DNA from: Spinacia oleracea
Lineage: Eukaryota > Streptophyta > Magnoliopsida > Caryophyllales > Amaranthaceae
Assembly: GCF_020520425.1 (NCBI RefSeq)
Contig: NC_079491.1
Location: 4,823,143-4,887,142 of the forward strand
Direction of reading: 5' to 3'
Length of the DNA: 64,000 bases
In this document: piece after piece, positions 47,241-60,129 of the stretch
Layout: each line of letters begins with the position of its first letter
Numbering within the stretch: position 1 is the first letter of the stretch
Made by a program: the position numbers and the translations under genes
Notes under the pieces: generated by a model
Seen by the model: only the letters and a program-made list of their open reading frames with translations
Database searches by the model: none
What the model was told of the DNA's origin: nothing

Positions 47241-49472
47241 CACTAGTAAAAAAAACCTCAAACGCGGTCTCATTTTAACGCCTCTAAGCGCGGGCTTTTA
47301 CATGTGGAGCGCTTGAAGTGCCCGCACTTGATGTTTCTCAAGGGCTGTCAATTTATGAAAATGAGCCGCACTTGACAAATTTGGTGGTGCCAATTTTGGA
47401 AAATGAGTCGCACGTGGCGTAGAAATGGGCAGCACAAGTATAAAAATGAGCAGCACGTGACCTATAAATGAGCCGCACTTGACCTAAAAATGAGCAGCAC
47501 TTGATCTAGAATTTGTTATATAATCGATTTCCTTGTTAAACATATTATACAATTCAACCACATCATTAGTTAACCCTCATATTTCACTAAAAAAAAGTAT
47601 CAAATTATATAGACAATTAAATTAAATAGTATATAATTGTAAATCTAAAAGTCGATAATAATACAATTATTTAAAAAACTAGCATCCATAATCAAGATTC
47701 ATTACCAGGAAAAAAAAAAAAAAAAAAAAGTTCAAAATATCAAAGACAATCACTGGTAGTGAAATTCGCCAACTTGTCTTGAACTTCATTCATCTCCCCA
47801 TTGGTGAAGGGATGCTCCATCGGATTGTAGAATACCTTAAGAAGATCGACCATAAAAAAAGAAATATATATTTAGTTATATATATTACAAATATTGTATC
47901 GTATAATAAAGTAAGACTTTGCTCCTAACAATGAAATAATGAACATATGAACCGTATAATAATAAAAATGGCCTATTTCGCTCCTAACTATTAACTAAAG
48001 AACTTAAATAAGCATTTTAAACCCTTTACCTGTTTAATATACTTAGTTTTATGTATCAAAGACTCATTATCACCTACTTTGGTCAAATTATGCACATTTA
48101 AGGCTCGTATGATCATTTTTAGTCACATTTTGACTAAAATGGCTTTCGCTCTCAACTTTCAACCAATGAACCTAAATAAGTATTTTAAACTCTTTACATG
48201 TTTAACATACTTAATTCATGTTTCAAAGACTCGTTCTAACGTACTTTGGTCAAATTATGCACATTTAAGGCTAGTTTGTTCATTATAGTAGAGCTCGTTA
48301 TGCACATTTTGCTCATAGAAAATTTTAACATTCATTCTCATGTAATTGATTTATAGATCTATACATTATACTCTTAACACTAATTGTTGCTCATAACAAG
48401 ACTAACTAGGTGAGAACATTTAACACTTATTCTCACCTAGTTTGTTATGCACATCGGAGCAACTCATTCTCACCTAGTTTGTTCATTAGAACTAAAATGA
48501 CTTAATTAGTGTAAGAGAATATTATAACTAAAATGACTTAATTAGTGTTAAGAGAATATTTAAGGTCGAAGAAAGAGAAGCCCATGAAAAGATTAGCAGA
48601 GCTGAAAGGAAGGCAGACACAAGGATACAACTACATATAATGGACCTGAAGGAAGCACACCAATACAGAATACAAGTACAGAATGCTACGGAATATTCAG
48701 TTGATAAGAAATCAATTGGGGTATACAAAACAAGTACGAAAATGGGAAAAATAATAATTCATCTATATAATATGTCATCACACCAACAAAAAGACCTCGT
48801 GAGGAACCTACAAGTGATGAGAAGAATGGTGAAACAAGTTCGGCACAAAGATCTACTAACAAAAAGAAGGTTGTGATCAAGATGGAAAAGAAATAAGCAA
48901 TAGAAAGAGGGATTGTTTTTTTATAGAAAGGGGGATTGTGTTTTTTCCCAAGTAATAGAGTGTACAATATTGATTTTAGTTAAGACCTCTCGAGGTTATA
49001 ATGTTTTCATTCCAGAATTGTTTTGGGCCGAAATTTACTCACAGTTGATCAATGAATGCATGGGGTTGCATGGGGTTTTAATTCTCCTGCATCACATTTT
49101 TCTGCAAGATGTTCGAGCAGTTGAGAAAAAAAAATGTGCATCAAATTTGACACTAGCTAGTAGCTGGCAGACGCCACAGATCCACAAAAAGTGCATAAGC
49201 AAATTACATAAAGACTCCAGTCAGCAAGTTTAGTATTTAGGGTATATTAAATAACTATAGTCACGATTAAACATGTGTTCAGCAAGCAAATCACATAAAG
49301 ACTCCACTTCAACAAGATTTTATTAAACCTGTGTTCAGCAAGCAAATCATGATTTTAACTGCATAATGTAGTTATAATAAATAACTATAGTCGAAAATAT
49401 ATGAATAATGGGTATGGGGAATTGGGGACTAATGAAAATAAACAGGACAATGGCCAACCTTGAAATCAAATT
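47241..49472 (+). mobile_element. CACTA-like element remnant; left end and decayed body
   Basis: Begins CACTAGTAAAAAAAACCTC, with a subterminal series of GCCGCACTTGAC/GCAGCACGTGACC words (47330-47515) typical of CACTA ends. No inverse end was found. 48540-48875 encodes a Lys/Glu-rich coiled-coil-like stretch (EEREAHEKISRAERKADTR) that may be a leftover of a transposon-encoded DNA-binding protein; this is a guess. A GCACATTTAAGGCT direct repeat spans 48090-48260. Confidence 0.5.
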
Positions 49473-49473
49473 A

Positions 49474-49964
49474 CACTAGTGGAAAAATCTTCATTCATAG
49501 CGGACAAAAATAGACTTATTGTAACGGGTAGTGTTTGATACAAATGTCCGGCTTACAATTAATAGAGTTTTTATATCGGGTGTTGTCCGTTACGAAAAAG
49601 ATGTTTTTCGTAACGGACGAAAAAATGGACCGAAAAATAAAACTTAGCTGGTTTAGTGAATTTCACAGTAAAAAATAAAAGCAATCATCAAAATGATGCA
49701 CAATGTAGGATATCAAAGTCGTGTTAATCAATAATGACATCTAGAAACCAACAAATAGTTAACTAGGTCATACTAAAACTGAATTAACTCCGGTTCATGT
49801 GCACTATTTTAATAATCACACAAAGATTTTTTGTTAACTTTAGGGAAAAATGATAGTCGGATTCCAACCAATCTACCATGCTATAAAGTATGGACACATT
49901 GACAAGGAGTCAAGTTTTGAAGTGCATACCCTCCAAGTCAAGAGTTACTAAAGAGTAATTGGTT
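49474..49964 (+). mobile_element. Second CACTA-like left end
   Basis: CACTAGTGGAAAAATCTTC followed by GTAACGG/CCGTTAC subterminal words (49510-49620). No right end recognised. Confidence 0.45.
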
Positions 49965-50055
49965 ATTGTAAGTGTTCTCCTAAAGTGTAATGGTGTTTGT
50001 AATTGACCGGCTCTGTTCAAGAAAGTGTAACAATTAATCTGGGACGGAGGGAGTA
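49965..50055. mobile_element. Stowaway MITE right-end fragment
   Basis: Ends CTGGGACGGAGGGAGTA (50040-50056). The left end was not identified. Confidence 0.45.
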
Positions 50056-50287
50056 TAACATACTGTTTCGCAAAGCTACTAATTATAGAAGGCGATGTCA
50101 TAACTTTTTGGCAATTGCTACCATCAAATCAAAAAATTTGATGAAAAAGTGGTATCACAAATATAGATAAAAAAAAACCCGTAAAGTTTGGGATCGTAGT
50201 AAGGTCGATGGTGTTATTGGTTACGTATGCATTTAGTGGCTTGAGAGGAATAATGATAAATAGTGTTTTACAACATCATGATAATTA

Positions 50288-50685
50288 GTACTCCTTTTGT
50301 TTCTTTTTGTTTGTTACGTATCTTTTTAGGGTGTTTCACTATGTTTGTTACGTGGGATACACTTTTCTTTTATAAACTTATTATACTGTCATTTTTTGTG
50401 CCAACTTTTAATTTTAATTGGTCCAATTTTTTCAACTCATTACATTTCTTTTCAATTTCCCAAGTATGTTGAGTTAGCAATCTGTGTGTTTTCCATTATT
50501 GGTTCATTTTGATAAATAAAATAATTTTATTGGTTGTTGTAATGATTAGTGGATTGAGATTTACTTGTGCATATTTTTTAATAAAAAAGAAAAAGAATAT
50601 TTATTATATGTTAATAAACATGCAAAGAACAAAATGAAACATCCGAAATAAAATTCGTAAAATGTAAAAAAGGACACAGTGAGTG
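50288..50685. mobile_element. Diverged Stowaway-type MITE
   Basis: TACTCCTTTTGTTTCTTTTT at the left and a decayed inverse at the right (AAAAAGGACACAGTGAGTG). The interior resembles the family at 45236-45557. Older than the others. Confidence 0.5.
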
Positions 50686-50878
50686 CAATTTATTTATCCA
50701 ACACCCTTCGGGCTCTGCCCCCCATCATGGCAACCCTGAGCCGTCTTTTTTACACGAAAGTTAAAATGGTGTAAATATTTGAAAACTAGGATATTATACG
50801 AAGTACTACTGTAATTTAGATGTATTGGACCGGAAAAAGAAATATCATTTAGCAACACATATAAGGTGCATTTCGGTG

Positions 50879-52993
50879 TGTAACACCCCCAATTTCCATA
50901 CCTGTTTAGGTCTTATAGCGGAAGCATAAAATAATAAATTAAGGGTATTACCGCCACATTTAGGTTACAACCCAAATGTAAGGCTATATTATCCATCAAT
51001 AATCCAACCTTTATAAATAAACCAACATTGTCATAATTAAATAACTTAAACCAACTACCCAAAATATAGTTACAAACTGAATTAAATAAAACCCAACTGA
51101 TTGTCTTTAGGTGATTTACGTTATTAATAACTTGCTACTAGTTGTTGTGAAACGGTCGCTCAGGACGTGCCACGCATACCTGTAAATTGGAAAAACATAT
51201 ACAGAAGGGAAACCACAAATCAGTGGAAATTGAGTAAGTACTACTTCACCCTGTAAAACATTTTCGAAAACCTTTTTCTTACTTTGGAAAACATTTTATC
51301 TTAAAAACATTTCATGCACAAATAGCACGTAACAAGCACACGCACTCAGTCCATAATTAACAGTTAATTAATTACTTAGAGGTAAGAGAACAAGATAATT
51401 CCACCATAATTGTAGTTCGAGACTACCACCCTAATGGGTGTAACCACCAAAATAGGTCTTAGTCCTTAAGTGTGCACACCCCCCAGTGAGTGTTTTTAAC
51501 TCAAAGGAGTAGAATAAGCCTAGGTCGTGCTAGTTAGCTCCGACTAAAATATTAAGACACGTTGTGTCGTACCACCAATATGTTCATCACCTTAGGAGAT
51601 CCTGCCTAAGATGTCTTACCAACCAAGTGTATTCCACTTTACGTAGTTACTTTTTAATTAGTCCCGGCGTGATCAGACACCCATACACACATACCCATAT
51701 CATATATATATATGTATATATATATATATAAGCAGCTCATTTACGTATTTATTTCGACATTTATGCGAAACTATTTTCATCAGACTTCCCTTACATTATT
51801 AGAGCCAAAGGAATTTTGCTATTAACCAACTGTCAACTCCACCAACTATCTCATCATCATGATTTATATCGAATAAGCCCATAAACGCGAGTAAACCATA
51901 TATACTAGTTATCTTGGTTACTTCCATTGTTTATCCAACTAAAACCAACAAAATTAAACATGGCTATGATTCATGGAAGGACATATATACGAAGTGTAAA
52001 GAATCTAAATAAGGCATGGTCAAAGTTACTTTCCAAAACATGTCGTACAATCATAACACACGTAAGGCACATCAAAACCATATTTTCTTACACGGTTTAA
52101 CGAAACGGTGAACATAGTAACTTACCTTGATAAGCAAGCCTCACAAATTACGCACACGAACAAGAACACTAGTGGGTATCCTCACGATCTACCTACTCTA
52201 TAAACAGCGTAAAATAGTCGATGTCAATATACGTAAGAAGTGGTTCGAAGGCTTTATTAATAATTAATTAGAGTTAGTGTAGCGAAAGTAATCGTATATG
52301 TTCTCGAATGAGGTATAGAAACATACTCATTAAACTCATATTACCATTATATTCTATGCGTGTATTTAAGGTAGTAGTTTAACTTATAATATTAAGTCCT
52401 TAATCTTAAGTGGATCAAATAGGAGAAGTTGATTAGTAGTTTGTTGCACATGGGTTCTCAAAGAAGAGCATTAATCATTAAAACAAGAGGTTGAAGGCCG
52501 TTAAAAGAACATCAACCTGTTACACCAAAATAGAAGTAATACGGAAGAACAAGGTTGATTTCAAAAGGTCACATTACCTCCGTTTACTGACGGTTTTCAG
52601 AATTTACAAACCGGATGCGAAGAGGGTACTGCAAACTATGAGACGATGTTTTTCGCGGTGGTTTCGGAAGTTGTTTGATGGTATTTCGGTGAAGCCGAAA
52701 GTAGATGGGAACCAATCTCGGCAATTGACTTTTGTTTTCTCTGGTTTTTGTTTTCACGAGTGCTTGAGGGGTTGCAAAAACTTGAGTTATGAGGCATGAG
52801 TCGGTATTTATAGAGAGGGCACACTAGGGTTATCAATTTGAGTGGTTAAAGATTCTAATGAGATAAGGGTGAGATTTTACGGTTAAGATACGGGTTGACT
52901 ACGAAATCCTACAATCATGGTAAATTAGTTAGGATATTGTGCTTAGAGGTATATTCCTCCTAGATTTTTGCTCGATACGGGTAGGACGCTACA
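50879..52993 (-). mobile_element. Large LTR fossil (about 2.1 kb), single copy
   Basis: On the minus strand it starts TGTAGCGTCC (52993) and ends GGGGGTGTTACA (50879), as many Ty3-type LTRs do. No second LTR or internal region is next to it and the flanking 5 bp do not match, so it is a solo or recombined LTR, older than the one at 31587-34192. A TA-rich run lies at 51700-51730. The 102-residue open frame at 52491-52799 is unassigned. Confidence 0.55.
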
Positions 52994-53340
52994 ATTGACG
53001 AGGATGATGATATTGTTTCTATATGATTTATTTATTTATTGATTGGTAGAACTATACGTGGATATTAACAAAAGTATAAGTTTAGGGATTGTGATTTTAC
53101 TGGGAATATATGATTTAAGAAAAGGTGAAATTTGAAGGTTGGAATAATATATATAAATGAAATTAAATGGTGAACTAAAATTGAGTGTTAAAAGAGGGAT
53201 ATGAAGTTGAAGGTTGGAATAATATATATGAAGTTGAAGTGTTAAATGGTGAACTCTTTGAATTATTTTCTTTGAATCGGAGTATACTTAATTTATCATA
53301 GTTATAGTTATCACGATCCCACTAGCTAGTGTTCTTTAAC
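52994..53340. other. No gene recognised
   Basis: AT-rich, with a doubled GAAGGTTGGAATAATATATA word (53134, 53210). Confidence 0.35.
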
Positions 53341-53999
53341 TTTTTTTTTTTTTTTTTTTTTTTTACATAGGCTGAATTTACATTAATAAAAGAAAGTTTA
53401 ATAATATAAATTACACTACTATTTTAAGACCATTACAAACCAACTAGACAATTTTTGTATCCGCCCTTGTTTGATGCGAGGGTCTTTCTTAAACTTACGT
53501 ACCAACGAGTTGTATTCATGCCAAAGCCATCGTGGGCCATGATTTCCTTACATGAGATATAATGGAAGTTGGGGAGACCTTCTTTGTTAACCTTTACCGG
53601 TAATTTGTCGACAATGGCGTTTCAGGAAGACTGGAAGTAGCCAGTTAGCCACTAAGGTTGATAACGATCGATCCAACTAATCCTCCAATCCGAACTCAAA
53701 TTATCTTACTTAGGCTGATTTCGATGATACTTACTAACAAACGAGAAATCCGACGAGAAAAGAGGAGCTTGAACGTACAATTACTGAGAAAGTGTTGTTC
53801 CTCCCTCGGCTTATTCGCCGGTGAAAGGAACACCTAAATACTACGACGCCGGAGACACGCAAGCTCGTTAGCGATCGTCAAGGCTACGACCACTAGCGAG
53901 TAGGTGGATCGACGCTAGGGTTTGATGTTCTTTTTGGGTTTCCTCATATATAGAGGAGGAAAGGTAGCTAGCATTCTTGGAGCGTTAGATACGAAATTA
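53341..53999 (-). mobile_element. Possible retroposed sequence with poly(A)
   Basis: A T-run (53341-53364) followed by TACATAGGCTGAATTTAC reads on the minus strand like a 3' end with poly(A). Upstream on that strand is GC-richer sequence (to about 53990) with no recognised protein. Target duplication not found. It could be a LINE remnant or a retrocopy. Confidence 0.35.
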
Positions 54000-54630
54000 C
54001 TCCCTCCGTCCCAAATTACTTGCACCGTTTTGACTTTTTGTACTATTCACGCAATTCGATCACTTTGACCATATTTTATTTCTAGTAAATGAAAACAAAT
54101 GCTAATATGTAATATATTGTTGGTTTTATCTTAATATGTATTTTTGAAAATATATTACTCCCTCCGTCTCTCTTCGTTCTTTACGTTTGGTATTTTGCAC
54201 GCATTTTGACGACTAATTAATGTGCATTGAGATTCCTCTATTTCTTTTATTTAAACAAGGAAAATTAGGTTTATTTATAATGTTTTCACTTTTAGCAAAA
54301 TTCTGATATTGGGAAAATAAAAATAATAATTAATGTTCATATGGAAAAGTGTGAGAGATTAAATGACCAAATAAATTTAATTGGTTAAAATAATAATTGG
54401 ACACAAATTTTGATAGAATATTTAAATATTTATGTGATAATATAAAAGGAAATGTAAAGAACATTTTGAGACAACCAAAGAGAAAAACGTAAAGAACAAA
54501 AAGAGACGGCTGAAGTAACATTTAATAGTTTTTCTACTCCGTAATACGTAGTTAAAAATATTGGTTATTAAAGTTAAACATTGACGAGCGTGTCCAGTTA
54601 AATCAAGACAAATAAGGCGTGTTATTTGGT
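54000..54630. mobile_element. Stowaway MITE interrupted by a second MITE
   Basis: The left end is CTCCCTCCGTCCCAAATTAC. The interior (54000-54157) resumes after the inner MITE with TTGACGAGCGTGTCCAGT (54577), which matches the interior end of the element near 26690. The right terminus is decayed. Confidence 0.6.
54158..54515. mobile_element. Stowaway MITE nested in another
   Basis: Ends CTCCCTCCGTCTCTCTTCGT and inverse AACAAAAAGAGACGGCTGAA plus G, with TA on both sides (54156-54157; 54516-54517). Family of 45236-45557. Confidence 0.8.
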
Positions 54631-55180
54631 TGAAATATTTATCCGTAATTTTTTCCCTCGAGAATTAGTTCTGGATGTCACAAATTTGCTGATAACATGG
54701 AGTAATGTTGATGCAAATTCAGAACAAGGGTTATGTAAACAATTGTTACGATTTGCCTCAACAAGACAAAAAAAAATTCATTTTTTTTCTTTCGATTTTA
54801 CTAATAAAAAGGATAATTTGCGAATTACTACCTACCTTGTTTGAGGATTTGTGAATTACTACCTACATCTTTAAAAGTTGTAAATTACTATCTATTTCTT
54901 TAATTATTGTTGCCAATTACTACCTATTTATCATTTAATCTATTTATCATTGAAAAAACACCTTATATAGTAGTAGGAGTGGTAATAAACTAATAAACAC
55001 ACGTCTTAGGATCGGATTCCGTTAAAAAATCAAGTTTCCGGCTTTAACTTCCGTTTTTACCCACTAACCATGCGCGTGTATGGCACTCAAATTTTGTGAC
55101 TCACTCGCCTCATTTCCCCCCTTTCTAATGTACTATTGTACTACCCCTTCACCTCCTTCCTCTTACTCCCAGCGCCATTG
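54631..55180. other. No gene; short GAATTACTACCTAC repeats
   Basis: Four diverged copies of an AATTACTACCTA-type word with 25-45 bp spacing (54820-54935). 55090-55180 is more CT-rich, as expected just upstream of a leader. Confidence 0.4.
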
Positions 55181-55323
55181 CTCCTGAACTACTGAGCAAC
55201 AAAAACCCTAACCCCATTTTTGTTCTCTCTCTCTTTCTACTGTTTCCATCTGCTGTCTCTCTCTTGTATCTTAGCTCAGTTGAAATTAATCTTCAACTTG
55301 TGTGGAAGGGCAGCAAGAGGAAG
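55181..55323 (+). other. Probable non-coding leader exon
   Basis: CT-rich (CTCTCTCTCTTTCTAC), with a telo-box-like AAAACCCTAACCCC (55201), and ending in a good donor AGAGGAAG/GTAAAT at 55323/55324. It is on the same strand as, and upstream of, the PHO1-like exons, so it may be their first exon. The link is an inference. Confidence 0.45.
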
Positions 55324-57423
55324 GTAAATACTTCCACCCAAATTTTCTACTTCATTTTAATAAAAGTGGTCCAAATTCCAAAATTGTTGCTTTTCCCCAC
55401 AAATTAAATAATTCAATTAGAATCTAGAAATATGCCATATGAATTGATTAAGCTAATTAAATTGTGATTGTCTCCTAAACTAGTAACAGTGTGATGATTA
55501 GTACGTTAATTATGTGAATGTTTTAATTAGTCAACTTTTGTGTCTTACTTGTTGTATTTAATAGGATGCTCACTAAAAATCTCATCTTGTATTCAAATAC
55601 TGATTAAGACTAGTGTTAATCTGAAGATTTGGCATGGGGGTGAATTTGGGAATTAACAAGAAACAAAGGATAATATGATTGGGGGGAAGTTGTTAATTAA
55701 GGAAGGTGCAACTGAAATTATATTACTTTCGTTAAACTCATTGTCAAGGATTACTTTGGAGAAAACAAATGGATTATTATTGATGTGGTAAAAAGATGGC
55801 CGTAGGCGGGGCTTCGGGCCGAGCCCTGTGTCGTGGCCAAAATGGTCCAGGCCCACTCTCCATTGTGCCAGTCCGGGTCGGGCTGAAAAGTTCAAAATAG
55901 GGTCCAGGCCCACATGCTTTCATGTCGGCTCGAGTCTTCGTGTCTACGCCTAATTTTTACAAATTTTAGCGTGCTTTGTCGTCCGTGTCTCGTTGTGCCT
56001 TTTCCAAAAACTGCTACCCAGGCCCGACCCGTCCCACGACTTCGTGCTTGTGTCGGGCCGTGCTTTTTCGTGCCCATGTCGGGCTTGGTTTTTTTGTATC
56101 GGGTCGGGTCTCGCCTCAGGTATAGACAAAAGGGGAAGTTAAGTGACAGATCTCTGGCACTTTAACAAGTAAGGCCACTAGAATAGTTAAGCAAGTATGA
56201 AATTTATACAATTATACACAAAATTTAGGAATGCCGTAACTAAAATTACATTACGAAATTTTCCGCCCGGGGGGCGGGCCCACCCAATTCATACAAAACA
56301 TCCGCCAGTTTTATCTTTTAGGCGCCTGATATTTTTTTCTTTGTTCTTAAGTATTTCTTTCGGGTTTTGCTATTCTGGTTGCTTTGTGAACTGTCTTTTT
56401 TTTTCTCTTTTTGACATAAACTTAAAGAGCTTTTTGAACTGTCAATTTGTGCTGAATCTTGGTTTATGAGTGTTTCGGAAATTACCTACTATTGGACAGT
56501 GGGACTCATGGGAGTATATATGTCATATTATGATTATTTGTTATTACATATTTCGTGTATAGAAAAACCCATTATTAAGCATTTTCTTTCTGACAAAGTT
56601 GATTTCTAGAGTTGTGGCGATTTTCATTTTATTTTGTTATTATTATCATTATTATTATTATTGTTGTTGTTGTTGACTTGTTGTTATTACTCCATAATAA
56701 TAATAATTATTATTATTAATTTTTAACTATGGTTATTATTGATGATAAAGTACAAATGGGCGTGGTGGCTAAAGTTTGAGTGATATAGAGTCATACGTAG
56801 AAGATCAATGGCTGGTATATAGGTTAGTATGTCGAGTCAATTCGGGTCCTATAGGATCGAGTCAAATTTTGGCGGGTCTAGTTCGACCACAAGACGATGA
56901 TCCACATAGGCCTAAGGTCTCTAGGTGGTGATGTAAGTGATGCTAATGGTGGTCTGGTTATCATTGTTGGCCGGTGGGTTTAATTTACATGCATTAAATG
57001 GGTTATGCTAAAGGTGTTGAACCAAATTAAAATTATCAGCATATTATTATTGTTCTGTTTGAGTATGCCGTAACGTGTTGTGATAAGATATGGGGTTTGA
57101 CAATTTTATATGCAAAATGCTTGCTTCCCTTAATCTTGAGTTTTAATAGCTTAAGAATGTTTTGATCTTTGTTTTATCTTCTTGTACGTGTTTCTATCAT
57201 CGCTTAAAAGGTAATAATCATATCGTGTCATTGATGATTAATTTCTTTCTTCGTTTCTGAACCAAGAATGTGTTTTCTTACTGGGATTGAGTTTGTTTTC
57301 GATATATCATGTCAATGATGTCATAGGTTCTCTGTTTTTTCTTGCTTGTTGCAATTTGTACATATATTGCATTCTTTGTTTGCTCTGAATTCGGCCATCT
57401 AAGTACATTATGTTTCATTTCAG
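55324..57423. other. Intron or intergenic before the PHO1-like exons
   Basis: 55790-56110 is a GC-rich repeat (GGGCCGTGCTTTTTCGTGCC words) in an AT-rich setting, probably a decayed transposon. 56637-56720 is an ATT/TTG microsatellite. No SPX-domain exon was recognised, though PHO1 proteins normally have one. Confidence 0.4.
56637..56720. repeat. ATT/GTT trinucleotide repeat
   Basis: TTATTATTATCATTATTATT, then TTG units, then AATAATAATTATTATT. Confidence 0.85.
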
Positions 57424-58503
57424 ACCAATTAAAAAGAAAAGAGAGAGTAAACTTTTGTTCAGGTATGTAGCAGCAAATGCCATACTCGTGTATTACATAA
57501 TCCAGGATAATGCATGTGTTTTGTTGCTCATTTTAGGCTTCTTTGCTGGTACTTGCCATTATTCTTTTAACAAGAGCGAGCAAGGAAAGTTGTGGAGGAA
57601 GGACGACATGGAGGAAGTGTTTGGACTTTACAGGCATGTTAGATCTTTTGATACATAGTTTAAGATTTGGTATAAAATTATTACACCTTATCATTTTTCC
57701 ACAATTGTTGTATCGATCCTCATTGAAAATGGACTTCATTGCAGATCATTACTGTATATAGTCCTACATATATTCATGTATGGTGTAGACATATACTCAT
57801 GGGGACACTATCAAGTCAATTATGCACTTATATCAGGGCAAATGGGTTCTCAAAAAGTGTTCCTTCTCAGCACTATGCTTGCGGTTCCTCCTATTGTTGG
57901 CTTCATAGCAAACTCGATATTTAGTCACAGCAAGTGGTATGCCCAACTCATCCCCCTGGCAGTGCTTTTGGTAAGAAAACGTATCTAAATGCATTATCCT
58001 CAATGTAAAGAAACCCAAATGTCCATAAAGGGGAGACAGAACTGGACTTCTCTAAGCAAATGGTATAAATATTTTGGTGCAGGTGTTTGTTGTTATCTGC
58101 ATCATAAATGACTCAAGCCGATATGTGATCAAACGTCTATGTCAATCTCTCTATGGGGTAATGTTTACAAGAAACCCAAATGCATTTGGATTGATCTAGC
58201 TTATTATATATCAATGTCATTCAGTCATTCACTTTCCATTTCTTTCTTTTTCAGGTCACATTTTTGGACTTTTTCTTGGTAGACCAGCTAACCAGTCAGG
58301 TTTTTCTTTTTCTTCTTACCTGAGCTGAACTGATGGAAAATGCATATACTTGATTATGTTTTGATTTTTTTTCTTTTCCTAATCAGGTTCCGGCAATGAG
58401 GGGTTTTGTGTCCTATGTTTGCCACTACATCAGCCCACCGAGTTTACACACCTTTCTTCATTATGCAGTGGCAATCTTACCTTACGGCATACGTGCCTTG
58501 CAG

Positions 58504-58924
58504 GTGTGTTTTCGTTTTTTATGAGTAATTTATAATGCTGATTTTAGTCTTAGTTTTTAGGGAAATTCTAGGTGGTAGACCTCTTAAAGGGTGGAAATAG
58601 AAAAACCATAGTTTTAAATATGGCCATGTGGTTCTAATTTACTGATTACGGTGACCTTTATGATGATTTATGTGGTTAAATCACGTAATTACTAACCTAG
58701 CCTCCACTTTATAAGCATATAATTATCATTGGGACTCAGAAGTGCATCTTTATAGAATCTAGAGATGGAGGGATTTCTTACGCCATATTAGCCGGCATAA
58801 TCATATTTCTTTTGCATGAAAAAGAAAGAGAATTAGCATTGTTTAGTACTCTCTTTCATTCATTCTCTTGCTAGTTTCGAGATAGGTGAGGATGGGAGTA
58901 TTTGTGTTATTTGATGACTTAGGT
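58504..58924. other. Unassigned sequence after EXS exon
   Basis: Likely intron. No exon encoding the expected next EXS residues was recognised. Confidence 0.4.
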
Positions 58925-59620
58925 TGGTTAGGAACTTAGGATCGTAGGACGTTTTTGGAAACTTTTTTTTTTGTAATTAGAATCCCTAACTACCGTATCA
59001 TCTAAAATAGCTTGAATAGCTTGTTGAGAATCCGAGCACATGATGACATTTGAGCATCCCCTAGTTTCAACCTGCTGCAGACCCATAAGAATGGCTCTAA
59101 TTTCACCTGAAAGCACTTATTGGATTCTCCCTTTAAAGCCAAAGCCCCATAGCCAGTTTCCTTCTGAGTTACGAGCTACCCTGCCATACCTGAATAGTCA
59201 CCTGCCTTAACAAAGGAGACATCGCAATTGACTTTAAACCAAGGGTAAAGGGGGGGCTGCCATCTGATCTCAAGTGTAGTAGAAGAAGGTTGGTTGATAG
59301 GGCTGCAATTCCTTGAAGTGTGAAATTCCCAGGCTAAAGCCCGGGCTTCAAGAATGCACTTATCTGGTGTTGTTCGATGATTTTAGAATACGCCCTCATT
59401 TCTCCTTAACCAAAATTTCCATAAGATAAAGGCGAAAAGAGTTTGCCAAGGAAGACCAATGTTGTCAATTTGAGATTTGGAACTTGATTCATCCATTTGC
59501 AGCAGCTGTAGACATAATAGCCTATGAGTAGAATATTGAAGCACTTGTTCTGTAATTGCATTTGATTATTGGCGGTATGAATGGTTTTCGTCGGTAGCAT
59601 ACAATATATCTGGTTATAAA
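58925..59620 (-). mobile_element. LINE-type remnant: RNase H region
   Basis: On the minus strand SLPWQTLFAFILWKFWLRRN (end of the zinc-binding region, about 59450-59400) is followed by WFKVNCDVSF (59230) and LSGEIRAILMGLQQV, CSDSQQAIQAIL (59116-58990), the RNase H domain of plant LINEs and related elements. Several stops and frame changes are present. 5'-truncated; no target duplication recognised. Confidence 0.75.
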
Positions 59621-60129
59621 ACTCTTAGGATTTAGCAAGTTATAGGACTCTTAGGATTACATTTGATGCACTTAAATCATGTTTGTGGAATTAAGGTCTG
59701 ACTTAAGGTTAAATATATACTTGACAGCTACTGCAGTGTTGAGGGCTGAGTCAATGGTGATAAATATTTAGTTTATTATTGAGCTGCATTTGTAGTGTGT
59801 TCGAATACGTGGGTTTGGAGAAAACATAATGTGGATTGTAAACTAGTTTGATTCCTAGGACAAATAATAAAGTTATCAAATAAGCAATTAGAGCTATCAC
59901 ATTCAGAACTTAATTCTGACAAAAACTTCTTGTTCAATACTACAGATGTTTGACATACATAATTTACCAAAATCAAATTTCATTGTTCTACATAAGTTAG
60001 AGAACTAAACACGTGAAAAAAAACAAGCTAGATATTCGCCTTTTCCTTTCTCCTGCTGACCCAAGTTGAAACAGGTTGTGATGGAGACTCAATAATAGGT
60101 TAGTAATTGCGTGATATACCCACATAAAT
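59621..60129. other. No gene recognised
   Basis: AT-rich stretch between two LINE remnants. Short repeats CTCTTAGGATT at 59621 and 59649. Confidence 0.35.

Noticed and set aside
55653-56165. ORFs in the GC-rich stretch
   Set aside because: GGGCC/CGTGC-rich repeat with no domain; open frames on both strands are composition effects.
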